Both the position numbers and the translations under genes were made by a program. From NCBI GenBank assembly GCA_023395735.1, contig JAEWYI010000028.1:1-59538 (forward strand): 59,538 bases of DNA, written 5' to 3'. The notes below the pieces were generated by a model, which was given only the letters and a program-made list of their open reading frames with translations, was not told the origin of the DNA and did not search any database. This document shows, one piece after another, positions 51,262 through 59,464 of the stretch (position 1 is the stretch's first letter; each line of letters begins with the position of its first letter). The stretch is from Cyanobacteria bacterium OH_SFB_17. Its GTDB lineage: Bacteria > Cyanobacteriota > Vampirovibrionia > Gastranaerophilales > Gastranaerophilaceae.

Positions 51262-53290
51262 TTGAGCTTTCTTGCGCCTCTTGATTTGAATCGTCTATCA
51301 ATCCGATTGGTTCATAAACTCTAATTTTGTTTTCTTTTCCTTTTACAAGAATTTCACCGGCTTCAAGTGCGATAATTTTATCTTTTGATTCGTCATAAGT
51401 GGATTTTGAAACCAAAATGGATTTGTTCAGTGAAGAACAAGCGTTTTCCAGTCTGGACGCAGTGTTTACGGCATCGCCCATTGCTGTGTAGCTCATGATT
51501 TTATCTGTTCCCGCTATCCCAAGCACAGCTTCGCCTGTGTTTATACCGATTTTCACATCAAATATAATTTTTCCTTCAAGTGCGTTTTTAATCTTAAGTT
51601 CATCAACTTTTTTCTTGATTTCGAGCGCCGTTTTTACAGCGAGAAAAGCGTCATTGTCGGATTCGGATAAATCGCCCCAGTAGGCCATAATGCAATCGCC
51701 GATAAATTTGTCAACGACTCCGTTATTTTCAAAAATTACATTCACAACTTCTTTAAAAAGTTCGTTTAAGTTTTCAATAAGCTTTTCAGGGTCATATTTT
51801 TCAGACATTCTTGAAAAATCTTTCACGTCGCAAAAAAGTACAGTAATTTTTTTTCTTGAATTTTTAAGCACCATCTTTTCAGGGTTTTTCATTACAGAAC
51901 TAAGAACTTTTGGAGAAACAAATTTGCCAAAAACGTTCATCAAGCAAGCTTTTTTGGTTATTTCTTTGTAAAATCTATATGCCGATACAAGCGCAGAAGT
52001 CAAAGTTAAATAGTATAATGGCACCACAATCGGAATCCAAACTTTTGAGGTCGGATTAGTAAACAGCCAGAAGCTTAAAATTACATATAAAAGAATCATT
52101 AATATCCCGTTTAAACATCCTATAAATGCGCTTTTTGAAACCATACATAAAAACGCGACAAGGCTGCATGCTAAAATTGTTATTAGAAATTGAACGGGTT
52201 TGGGCACTTCAGTTATGAAATTTTTAACAGAGGCATCTTTTACGTAAGTGTCGTTGATTAAATTGTCAAGAGAAAGCGCAATAGCCTCCGGCCCTGTGTA
52301 TTTCCCTTTTACAAAGCTTTCCATATCAAGATTTTTTCCAACCGCAGTTTGGCCGATTATGACCAATTTGTCTTTAAAAAATTCAGGGCGAAGCTCGTTT
52401 TCTTCTCCGTTATTTAACAAAATTTTTGAGATAGGAATGTAATCATAACTCCCTTTTGATTTTCTCCAATTCAGAGTTAAAATGCCGTTTTTATCAATCG
52501 GAATGGTTCTTCCTTTGTATAATATTTTTTTGTTTTTAATTTTTATAGGTTCTTTTTCGCCCATATATTCCAAAAAACCGGCGAAAGAAAGAGAAGGCAT
52601 ATAATAAGTTTCGCCGTCTTTTTCAAGCTTGTATATAGGTTGAGTTTTTCTCACCTCTGAATCCGTGTCGATAATCCTGTTTACAACCCCCAACATGTTT
52701 GATTGTGAGTAAATATCATGAACAGGCGCGTTTGTATAATAGGTTATGTTGTCGTCAAGTTTTTTGTCATCGACAGTAACGTCGAGAGGAGAAGAGGTCG
52801 GAGTAAATTTGTTGGGTTCAATATCTATCATTTTAGTAAAAGTCGTGTCTTTAACTTTTGGATTGTCTAAAAACGTACCTAAAATAATATTGTCATATCG
52901 GTTTAGAACTTGCGCAAACCTTCTGTCATTCCAAGAATTTTCGTTCAAATTTTCAAAAACTAAATCAAACATCAATGCTTTTGGTTTTCCCTGTTCAATA
53001 AATTCTACGACTTCATTCCACGCATCTCTATGCCAAGGCCAAGGTCCCAAATCCATTCTCGGGTTTTTTTGAAGCTGTTTTTTTGAATAATCGTCTATTG
53101 CAACAATTACAATATCTTTGTCCGATGTGGATAATTTTCCGTCAAAAATTTTGGTTTCTGAAGAAAATCTTGCCCTCATGTCATAAGTCATCAATTCAAG
53201 GTTGTCAAAAAATGAGGTGGCAGAGATTGTTCTTTCTACCAAAACAACAACAAAAATAATCGCTAAAATTAAAATAATATTCTTTTTCAT
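51254..53290 (-). CDS. CHASE2-domain adenylate cyclase (paralogue 1)
   Basis: A membrane receptor that should make cAMP in response to an extracytoplasmic signal. The 678-residue protein has one N-terminal helix, a CHASE2 sensor (about 30-340, with YDMRARFS, VVAIDDYSKKQ and PWPWHRDAW), three helices (about 355-430) and a class III cyclase domain. The metal aspartates are in LFCDVKDFS and KFIGDCIMAYWG. The Lys of VDKFIGD and Asp of YTAMGDAVN fit adenine specificity; AVNTASRLE supplies the transition-state Asn and Arg. I place the start at 53290, seven bases after a TATAAT, matching the paralogue; an upstream ATG at 53317 would lie inside the promoter. rqcH overlaps its end. Confidence 0.9.
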   Translation of the reverse strand: MKKNIILILAIIFVVVLVERTISATSFFDNLELMTYDMRARFSSETKIFDGKLSTSDKDIVIVAIDDYSKKQLQKNPRMDLGPWPWHRDAWNEVVEFIEQGKPKALMFDLVFENLNENSWNDRRFAQVLNRYDNIILGTFLDNPKVKDTTFTKMIDIEPNKFTPTSSPLDVTVDDKKLDDNITYYTNAPVHDIYSQSNMLGVVNRIIDTDSEVRKTQPIYKLEKDGETYYMPSLSFAGFLEYMGEKEPIKIKNKKILYKGRTIPIDKNGILTLNWRKSKGSYDYIPISKILLNNGEENELRPEFFKDKLVIIGQTAVGKNLDMESFVKGKYTGPEAIALSLDNLINDTYVKDASVKNFITEVPKPVQFLITILACSLVAFLCMVSKSAFIGCLNGILMILLYVILSFWLFTNPTSKVWIPIVVPLYYLTLTSALVSAYRFYKEITKKACLMNVFGKFVSPKVLSSVMKNPEKMVLKNSRKKITVLFCDVKDFSRMSEKYDPEKLIENLNELFKEVVNVIFENNGVVDKFIGDCIMAYWGDLSESDNDAFLAVKTALEIKKKVDELKIKNALEGKIIFDVKIGINTGEAVLGIAGTDKIMSYTAMGDAVNTASRLENACSSLNKSILVSKSTYDESKDKIIALEAGEILVKGKENKIRVYEPIGLIDDSNQEAQESSND

Positions 53291-53297
53291 AATTAAT

Positions 53298-53345
53298 ATT
53301 ATATATTGTTCATCCATAATTGCAATTTTATTATTGTTTGTAACA
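53298..53345 (-). promoter_or_regulatory. Promoter of adenylate cyclase paralogue 1 with conserved 25-bp upstream element
   Basis: On the minus strand: -35 TTGCAA (53325-53320), 16-base spacer, -10 TATAAT (53303-53298), then seven bases and the ATG. The 25 bases at 53321-53345 are identical to 55438-55462 upstream of the second cyclase. Confidence 0.75.
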
Positions 53346-53380
53346 ATAAAATAACTGAAAAAAAGAGGTGTTTAAAAAGA

Positions 53381-55405
53381 TTAATTAATGAGGCTAATTG
53401 GTTCAAAGACTTCTAATTCTTCTTTTTTTCCTTTCAAAAAAATCTTCCCGACAGTTTCAAATTGAATTTTATCTTTTGTCTGTTCATAAGTTGTTTTTGA
53501 AATCAGAATATCTTTTTCAAGTTTGGAGCAGGAAGATTCAAGTCTAGATGCGACGTTGACCGCATCTCCGATTGCCGTGTAGCTCATAATTTGCTCAGAA
53601 CCCGCCAATCCCAAAAGAGCTTCACCGGTGTTTATACCTATTTTGACATCAAGGCTGAGTTTATTGTTTTTTTCATTTTTTTCTTTTAATTCAAGAACCT
53701 TTTTCTTAATTTCCAGTGCTGTTTTTACCGCCATATAGGCGTCTTCTTCAGATGAAATCGGGTCGCCCCAATATGCCATTACACAGTCTCCGATAAATTT
53801 ATCAACAGTTCCGTTGTTTTTGAAAATGATATCTACAATTACGTTAAAAAGTTCGTTTAAAGCCGTCATAAGCTCTTCAGGGTCGCTTTTTTCACTGAGT
53901 GATGTAAATCCTTTTACATCGCAAAACATCATTGTGATTTTCTTTTTGGAGTGTCGTAAGGTAAGATTATCTTGGTGTTTCATGATATTGGATAAAACCT
54001 TAGGGGAGACAAATTTTCCGAAAATATTTGTAATAGTTTCTCTTTTTGCCATTTCTTTTTGCAGTCTTATTGCAAAAACAATTCCTGAAGTCACAAGCAT
54101 ATAATATAGTGGTGATACAATCGGAATCCAGATTCTAAGCTGCGGATTTGAAAAAAGAAATACAGATACAAGAACATATATAATTATAAACGTAAAACTG
54201 TTTAAAAACGCAAGAAAAGCGTTCTTTGATGCAAGCCCCATCCCGATAATTGCCAAACAAGCAAAAATGGTTATTATGTAATCTATAGTAATTGAGGGTT
54301 CAGTAATGAATTTTCTTGAGCCTATTTTGCTTCTTCCGTCGTTAATTAAATTGTCTATAGCGACAGCATTTGATTCCGCCCCTGCATAAAATGCGTTGAC
54401 TGCGCTTGCGTGTATATCTGAACCTGTCTCGCTTCTTCCTATAACGATAATCTTGTCTTTAAAGTATTCTGGTTGAATGTTTTTGTCATTTTTTAGCTTA
54501 TAACTGTTTAACAAAATTTTTGACACAGGAATAAAAGCATAATCGTGTCCCGGTCCGTGCCAACCAATGTTTACTTCGCCGTTTTTGTTTAAAGGAATTT
54601 TTCTTCCTTTGTAATTTAAAACTCCGTCTTTTATTACAATTTTGCCGTCTTCTCCCATGTATTTTAAAAATCCGGCAAAGGAAAGAGAAGGCATGTAATA
54701 GGTTTTACCATCTTTTTCAAGCTTAAAAACAGGTTGGGATTTTCTAATGACAGCATCAAAATCCCTGACTTTGTTTACAACCCCCATTGTATTGTGTTTT
54801 GTGTAAATATCAGGAATAGGCCAATGTGAATAGTAAGTGATTAAATTGTCCAGTTTTTTGTCTTTTATCTCAACGTCCAGAGATTTAGGAACAGGAGCAT
54901 AATTGCTGTTAACAATTAATTTAACCTTTTCTTTAGAAAGTTCTTTTCCGCTGACCGAATTTATTTTTGGCGAATTAAGAACCGTTGCAAGCACAATGTT
55001 GTCGTATTTTTTAAGCGTATTTGAAAGTTTTATATCGTTTTGAATGTCTTCGTTGTAGTTGTTAAAAGTTAAATCGAAAATGATAGCTTTTGGTTGCCCT
55101 TTTTCAATGTAATTGATTACATCTGCCCAGACTGATCTTCGCCAAGGCCAGGAGCCAAGATTTAGCTGTGGATAATTTGCAATTTCTCTTCTGGAGTTGT
55201 CATCTACCACAACAAGCGCTATATTTTTGTCTGCGTGTTTAAATTTATCCCCAAATAGTCCTTTGTCAGTAGAAATTCTTGCTCTAAAATCGTATGTCAT
55301 AAGCTCGAGTTTTTCAAACAAAGAAGCTGTTATGAAAATTCGCTCCAAAATAAAAGCGAACAAAACAATTCCTATAAGTAATGTTATTTTTCTTCTGTTT
55401 CCCAT
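53381..55405 (-). CDS. CHASE2-domain adenylate cyclase (paralogue 2)
   Basis: Same architecture as its neighbour: an N-terminal helix, CHASE2 (with YDFRARIS, VVVDDNSRREI, SWPWRRSVW), three transmembrane helices and a class III cyclase domain. The cyclase domain holds MFCDVKGFT, VDKFIGDCVMAYWG and YTAIGDAVNVASRLE, including the adenine-type Lys and Asp. The two proteins align over their whole length and arose by tandem duplication, while their sensor domains differ more than their cyclase domains. The start at 55405 (MGNRRKITLL) is chosen because it lies seven bases after a TATAAT, exactly as in paralogue 1; the ATG at 55414 overlaps that -10 box. A 90-base gap separates the genes. Confidence 0.9.
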   Translation of the reverse strand: MGNRRKITLLIGIVLFAFILERIFITASLFEKLELMTYDFRARISTDKGLFGDKFKHADKNIALVVVDDNSRREIANYPQLNLGSWPWRRSVWADVINYIEKGQPKAIIFDLTFNNYNEDIQNDIKLSNTLKKYDNIVLATVLNSPKINSVSGKELSKEKVKLIVNSNYAPVPKSLDVEIKDKKLDNLITYYSHWPIPDIYTKHNTMGVVNKVRDFDAVIRKSQPVFKLEKDGKTYYMPSLSFAGFLKYMGEDGKIVIKDGVLNYKGRKIPLNKNGEVNIGWHGPGHDYAFIPVSKILLNSYKLKNDKNIQPEYFKDKIIVIGRSETGSDIHASAVNAFYAGAESNAVAIDNLINDGRSKIGSRKFITEPSITIDYIITIFACLAIIGMGLASKNAFLAFLNSFTFIIIYVLVSVFLFSNPQLRIWIPIVSPLYYMLVTSGIVFAIRLQKEMAKRETITNIFGKFVSPKVLSNIMKHQDNLTLRHSKKKITMMFCDVKGFTSLSEKSDPEELMTALNELFNVIVDIIFKNNGTVDKFIGDCVMAYWGDPISSEEDAYMAVKTALEIKKKVLELKEKNEKNNKLSLDVKIGINTGEALLGLAGSEQIMSYTAIGDAVNVASRLESSCSKLEKDILISKTTYEQTKDKIQFETVGKIFLKGKKEELEVFEPISLIN

Positions 55406-55412
55406 AAAAATC

Positions 55413-55462
55413 ATTATAAAGGTTCTTCTTGCAAAAATGCAATTTTATTATTGTTTGTAACA
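55413..55462 (-). promoter_or_regulatory. Promoter of adenylate cyclase paralogue 2 with conserved 25-bp upstream element
   Basis: On the minus strand: -35 TTGCAT (55442-55437), 18-base spacer, -10 TATAAT (55418-55413), seven bases, then ATG. Positions 55438-55462 repeat 53321-53345 exactly, so the promoter was duplicated with the gene or is under selection. Confidence 0.75.
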
Positions 55463-55498
55463 TTTTTATAAACAACCACAAATACTTTTGCTATTTTG

Positions 55499-55527
55499 TT
55501 GAAAATTAAATATTCTAAAGATATAAT
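55499..55527 (+). promoter_or_regulatory. Predicted promoter of pgi
   Basis: TTGAAA (55499-55504) and TATAAT (55522-55527), spacer 17, giving a leader of about 26 bases with the AGGAGG ribosome-binding site at 55550-55555. Confidence 0.7.
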
Positions 55528-55559
55528 TAGTGGGAACTAAGTCGAAATAGGAGGATAAA

Positions 55560-56939
55560 ATGATAGATTTAAACAGTTCGTTAAATGCACCTGTAAACGT
55601 AAACACAGCAAAACCTAAACAGGTAAACACACAAAAAGCATCTCAAAATAAAGAAGTTAAATCAAAAGAACTTTCTAACATTCCATTGGGATATAACGGA
55701 ATAGTTATCAAAGATAACAAAGAAGTTTTGGTTAAATTAGTTGCACCGATTGAATTGGACAACTACAAAGAAATGGGAAAAAATGCGGTTGATGATATTT
55801 CTGCAAGAGCAGGAAAAAAAGGCCAATTCCTTAATTGGATAGGTGTTTTGCCAGAAAATCAAATCAAAAATTTAGACGGAATATATGAACTTGCGCAAAA
55901 AGCAAAAAAAGGCGGATATACTGACTTGGCAGTGCTTGGTATAGGCGGTTCACGTCATACTACAGAAGCTATGATGAAAATGCTTTCACAAGATTCTCAT
56001 ATTCATTTTTATTCAGGAATCGACCCTGACAGCTTCAAAAACTTTGCAAAAGGTCTTGATTTAGATAAAACAAAATTCTTGGTTGTTTCAAAATCAGGCG
56101 GAACCCTAGAAACAACAATCGCATATCAACACGCAAAAAAATTGATGCAAGAACACCTTAAAAAAGAAGATGTTTCTGACAGATTTGTTGCGATGACAGA
56201 CCAATCAAGCGAAAAAAGCAAATTGAGAAAACTTGTAGATAAAGGTGAGTTTTTAGGTTCAGGATTTGTACATGATGATGTTGGCGGAAGATTTTCAATC
56301 TTTGATGACGCTACTATTTTCACTTTGGCTTATGCCGGCGTGAGCAAAGCAGATACAGAAAAAATGCTTAAAGCATCCCTTGCTGCACAAAAAGAATTTT
56401 TAAATCCAGACATCAAGAAAAACGCGGCACTTCAGTTGGCAGCTTTCAACCTGGATGCAAAAACAAAAGGCAAAACAAAACATTTCGTTGAATACTTTGG
56501 AGACGCTTTCTCTGGAGCAACTTTGTGGGAAAAACAAATGAAAAATGAGTCTTTGAAATCTAATATTTCTACAGACACAAATATCGGACCTGGATATCTT
56601 CATTACAATGCAGAATCTGATCTTGATCCAAACAATAAAGATTCTTTCTTTACGTTTGTATTTGTTCAGCCTCAAGATGAGCCTACAAAAGCACTTCTTA
56701 GCGGTGCTATGACAGCTTATTCAGCTCAGCACCCTGTTTCTGTGATTGAATTCAAAAATCTTAATCCGGAATCAGTTGCAAAATTCATTGAGCTTAAGCA
56801 TTTTGAAACTTTGTACACAGGAAACATGGTAAGACAAGAAAAAGGGAACGTGACTCCTAAAGATACACCGCTACCAGAGGTTATTCAACCGAACGTAGAA
56901 ATCTACAAAAAAGAAGTTAAAAAAGTTCTCGAGTACTAA
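55560..56939 (+). CDS. pgi: Glucose-6-phosphate isomerase, divergent, with N-terminal extension
   Basis: The enzyme interconverts glucose-6-phosphate and fructose-6-phosphate. The 459-residue protein keeps the SIS-domain hallmarks of phosphoglucose isomerase: VLGIGGSRHTTEAM, VVSKSGGTLETTIAY (normally SKTGTTxET), GGRFSIFDDATIFTLAYAG, and the C-terminal TAYSAQHPVSVIEF and FIELKHFETLYTGNMVRQ. Residues 1-50 are a polar Asn/Lys/Gln-rich extension (SSLNAPVNVNTAKPKQ) unlike the core. It differs at several family positions, so substrate range should be tested, but isomerase is the best call. AGGAGG and a good promoter precede it. Confidence 0.85.
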   Translation: MIDLNSSLNAPVNVNTAKPKQVNTQKASQNKEVKSKELSNIPLGYNGIVIKDNKEVLVKLVAPIELDNYKEMGKNAVDDISARAGKKGQFLNWIGVLPENQIKNLDGIYELAQKAKKGGYTDLAVLGIGGSRHTTEAMMKMLSQDSHIHFYSGIDPDSFKNFAKGLDLDKTKFLVVSKSGGTLETTIAYQHAKKLMQEHLKKEDVSDRFVAMTDQSSEKSKLRKLVDKGEFLGSGFVHDDVGGRFSIFDDATIFTLAYAGVSKADTEKMLKASLAAQKEFLNPDIKKNAALQLAAFNLDAKTKGKTKHFVEYFGDAFSGATLWEKQMKNESLKSNISTDTNIGPGYLHYNAESDLDPNNKDSFFTFVFVQPQDEPTKALLSGAMTAYSAQHPVSVIEFKNLNPESVAKFIELKHFETLYTGNMVRQEKGNVTPKDTPLPEVIQPNVEIYKKEVKKVLEY

Positions 56940-56960
56940 AAAATAAATATAAATTGTAAA

Positions 56961-56997
56961 AAAGCGGCTTTTTGAAATTTTCAAAGAGCCGCTTTAA
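56961..56997. terminator. Bidirectional intrinsic terminator between pgi and aroQ
   Basis: AAAGCGGCT (56961-56969) pairs with AGCCGCTTT (56987-56995), with TTTGAAA/TTTCAAA extending the stem; A and T runs flank both sides. Confidence 0.9.
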
Positions 56998-57011
56998 ATT
57001 ATTTTTTCAAG

Positions 57012-57446
57012 TTATTTTTTCAAAATATCAAACAAAGCTTTCATCCCAAGCTTGTAGCTGTTTGCACCAAAACCAGAAATTTGACCTGTGCAAACAGGCG
57101 CAACCAAAGAATTGTGTCTAAATTCTTCTCTTGCATAAATGTTTGTAATGTGTACTTCTACACAAGGAAGAGAAACTGCTGCGATTGCGTCTCTTATCGC
57201 AACGCTTGTGTGGCTGTAGCCTCCTGCGTTAATTAATATTCCATCGAAAGTCGCGATAGATTGTTGAATTTTGTCTATAATTTCGCCTTCGGAGTTGCTT
57301 TGAAAAGTTTCAACATTTATCCCTAGCTCAAAGGAATATGCGTATATTTCTTTTTCAAGTGTTTCAAACGAAGTTGTGCCGTATTTTTCGGGTTCTCTTA
57401 CTCCTAGCATGTTGATATTAGGGCCGTTTAACACAAGTAGTTTCAT
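57012..57446 (-). CDS. aroQ: Type II 3-dehydroquinate dehydratase
   Basis: AroQ catalyses the third shikimate-pathway step. The 144-residue dodecameric-type enzyme has VLNGPNINMLGVREPEKYG with the catalytic Tyr, QSNSEGEIIDKIQ, NAGGYSHTSVAIRDAI, and the His/Arg region VEVHITNIYAREEFRHNS. It is the usual length. GTGAGGC precedes the ATG on its strand. It is alone, divergent from the folE2 unit, with other aro genes elsewhere. Confidence 0.96.
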   Translation of the reverse strand: MKLLVLNGPNINMLGVREPEKYGTTSFETLEKEIYAYSFELGINVETFQSNSEGEIIDKIQQSIATFDGILINAGGYSHTSVAIRDAIAAVSLPCVEVHITNIYAREEFRHNSLVAPVCTGQISGFGANSYKLGMKALFDILKK

Positions 57447-57544
57447 TTTTGCCTCACAATTCTTTCTTTATATTGTTACATTATTATAAAACAAAAATTT
57501 TATGATAAAATATTTACAGGAACTAAAACATAAAAGGGGCAAGT

Positions 57545-57880
57545 ATGTCAGAAAGACGTTGGTACGACAAGGATCCGATTTTAAAAGAAGCGCTCGATCT
57601 TTTACAGCTTTCTTGCGACGAAACAAAAAACTCAGCGGCAGAATTTATACTTCAGCTACAAGAACAGGTTGCCGGAGAGGTTATTGAGCACGTTTATCAA
57701 ATAATGAACGAATACGAAGGCAAAGGTAACAGATGGTATGATAAAGACCCAGTTGTGATGAAAGCGATAGAGCTATTAAGAGCCGCTCCAAAAAAAACAC
57801 AGAGAAAAGCTGCATTAAAACTTTTGCTTGCGCTCGAAGAACAAAGTTTTGATAATATAGATTTGAACGAAGACAAATAA
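57545..57880 (+). CDS. Conserved-looking small protein with duplicated RWYDKDP motif
   Basis: Unrecognised 111-residue protein without signal peptide. An internal duplication is plain: RRWYDKDPILKEALDLLQLS near the N-terminus and NRWYDKDPVVMKAIELLRAAP near residue 61, each followed by a helix (KNSAAEFILQLQEQ and QRKAALKLLLALEEQ). It thus consists of two helical half-repeats beginning with the same tryptophan-containing turn. AAGGGG precedes the ATG. Its last base is the first base of the folE2 ATG (TAATG), so translation is coupled and a link to folate or GTP metabolism is plausible. Confidence 0.75.
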   Translation: MSERRWYDKDPILKEALDLLQLSCDETKNSAAEFILQLQEQVAGEVIEHVYQIMNEYEGKGNRWYDKDPVVMKAIELLRAAPKKTQRKAALKLLLALEEQSFDNIDLNEDK

Positions 57881-58683
57881 TGACAAACCTAAAAGATACA
57901 CAAAATTCAAAAGACACACGAGGTGTGGATATACAAAAAGTCGGAGTCAAACACCTTGAACTTCCGCTTACAATTCAAAGAAAAAACGAGTCAAATCAAG
58001 AAGTTAATGCAAGCGCAAGAGTTACTGTTTCTCTTCCAAGACATTACAAGGGCACCCACATGTCCAGATTTGTACAAGTTTTGAGCGAATGGGAAAACAA
58101 AAATCTTTTGGGCGTTGATATAAAAGGCTGTCTTGCTGCCATAATCAAGAAATTAAATGCGCAAAGCGGTGAGTTGGAATTTAATTTTAAATGTTTTATA
58201 GACAAAAAAGCTCCTCAATCAAGGCTTTCTTCTCCGATGAGCTATGAATGTTCTTTTGAAGGACTTATAAATAATTATCAAAAAGAAAATGAAGAATATA
58301 AATTTACATTAGGCGTAAAGGTTCCTGTCACGACCCTATGTCCTTGTTCAAAAGAAATTTCCACTTGTGGAGCGCACAATCAACGTGCAATAATTTCTGT
58401 TAAGGTTTCTTATGATGAAGACAAACATATTTGGATAGAAGATTTAATAAAAACTATTGAAAAATGCGGTTCTTGTGAAGTTTATCCTCTTTTAAAAAGA
58501 GTTGATGAAAAGTATGTAACCGAAAAAGCTTATTCAAACCCAAAATTTGTAGAAGATGTACTGCGCGATGTTGTTTTGGAGCTGAGAGCGAATAAATCTA
58601 TAAATTCTTTTGAAGTGGAATGCGAAGCTTTTGAAAGCATTCACAACCATTCAGCTTGGGCATATCAATTTGAAGAAAATTAA
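57880..58683 (+). CDS. folE2: GTP cyclohydrolase FolE2 (type IB)
   Basis: FolE2 converts GTP to dihydroneopterin triphosphate, the first step of folate and queuosine precursor synthesis, without the zinc needed by FolE. The 267-residue protein has VGVKHLELPLTIQ, ARVTVSLPRHYKGTHMSRFV, and the catalytic cysteine in TTLCPCSKEISTCGAHNQRA. It ends with the family's IHNHSAWAYQFE. It overlaps the preceding small gene by one base. FolE2 is often used when zinc is scarce or when metal flexibility is needed. Confidence 0.95.
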   Translation: MTNLKDTQNSKDTRGVDIQKVGVKHLELPLTIQRKNESNQEVNASARVTVSLPRHYKGTHMSRFVQVLSEWENKNLLGVDIKGCLAAIIKKLNAQSGELEFNFKCFIDKKAPQSRLSSPMSYECSFEGLINNYQKENEEYKFTLGVKVPVTTLCPCSKEISTCGAHNQRAIISVKVSYDEDKHIWIEDLIKTIEKCGSCEVYPLLKRVDEKYVTEKAYSNPKFVEDVLRDVVLELRANKSINSFEVECEAFESIHNHSAWAYQFEEN

Positions 58684-58703
58684 ACAGTTAATACAATTTA
58701 ATA

Positions 58704-58767
58704 CTTAGGTACCTAAGCATATTGACAAACAAAAAATGTCGTTTATAATAATAGTAAGGTACCTAAG
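58704..58767 (+). promoter_or_regulatory. MarR-gene promoter flanked by two palindromic operators
   Basis: A consensus promoter, TTGACA (58722-58727) and TATAAT (58744-58749) with a 16-base spacer, lies between two copies of a palindrome: CTTAGGTACCTAAG (58704-58717, perfect) and GTAAGGTACCTAAG (58754-58767). The second covers the expected transcription start. This layout is typical of autorepression by a dimeric MarR protein. Confidence 0.85.
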
Positions 58768-58797
58768 TATTTATATTATAATAACGGAGGCTTTTTT

Positions 58798-59412
58798 ATG
58801 AAAGAATTTTTAAAAAACAAAGAAACATCAAATATTTTGTTTCATGAATTTATGAAGTGTTCTCGCTTAATTTTCTCACAATTGCATCAGGGAAGAGGGT
58901 TTGGATGCAAACATCACGGTCAACACAGGCATCATGGGGCATTTGGCAATAATGGTAATCGCGGTCGTTTTTGTGGACAAATCTCCTCAGATCCTATGGG
59001 GGCTGAGATACAAAAAATCGGACAAGGAAGACTATTGGCGTTTTTGCTCGAAAAAGACGGTATAAGCCAAAAAGAATTATCTGTTTTGTTGAGAATAGCT
59101 CCTGCATCTGTAAGTGAATTAATTAATAAACTAGAAGCAGGCGATTATATAGAAAAAAGACAAAATGAATCTGATAAAAGGATTACCAACATTTTTTTAA
59201 CAGAAGGCGGCCGTTTTTTTGCACAAAAGATGGAAGAAGGAAGAACGCAAGTCGCAAAGGATGTTTTTTCAGGATTAAGCGAAGAAGAACAAATCCAATT
59301 GTTGTCGTTGATTCAAAAACTAATGGAGTCAATGTCATTAAATAACTCTGAACAGGAAATGAAAGATTATGAATGTTTTAGGCAGCGATTTGAACAGGAA
59401 GAGGATGAATAA
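58798..59412 (+). CDS. MarR-family transcriptional regulator with His/Gly-rich insert
   Basis: A winged-helix dimeric repressor. The DNA-binding core is clear: GRLLAFLLEKDGISQKELSVL, RIAPASVSELINKLEAGDYIEKRQNESDKR in pieces, then TNIFLTEGGRFFAQKMEEGR. Between the N-terminal helix and the core (residues about 27-62) lies an insert rich in His, Gly, Arg and Cys (FGCKHHGQHRHHGAFG), which could bind a metal or haem. The 204-residue length exceeds the usual 140-160. CGGAGG precedes the ATG. Two palindromes around its promoter suggest autoregulation. A terminator directly follows, so target genes lie elsewhere. Confidence 0.9.
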   Translation: MKEFLKNKETSNILFHEFMKCSRLIFSQLHQGRGFGCKHHGQHRHHGAFGNNGNRGRFCGQISSDPMGAEIQKIGQGRLLAFLLEKDGISQKELSVLLRIAPASVSELINKLEAGDYIEKRQNESDKRITNIFLTEGGRFFAQKMEEGRTQVAKDVFSGLSEEEQIQLLSLIQKLMESMSLNNSEQEMKDYECFRQRFEQEEDE

Positions 59413-59437
59413 TAAAGCTGCAGATAATTTGAAAAAC

Positions 59438-59464
59438 AAAAGCCCCGCAATAACCGGGGCTTTT
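59438..59464 (+). terminator. Intrinsic terminator of the MarR gene
   Basis: AAAAGCCCCG (59438-59447) pairs with CGGGGCTTTT (59455-59464) around a seven-base loop. Confidence 0.95.

Noticed and set aside
53291..53317. Upstream ATG (53317) as start of cyclase paralogue 1
   Set aside because: It lies between the -35 and -10 boxes and is absent from the paralogue's alignment.
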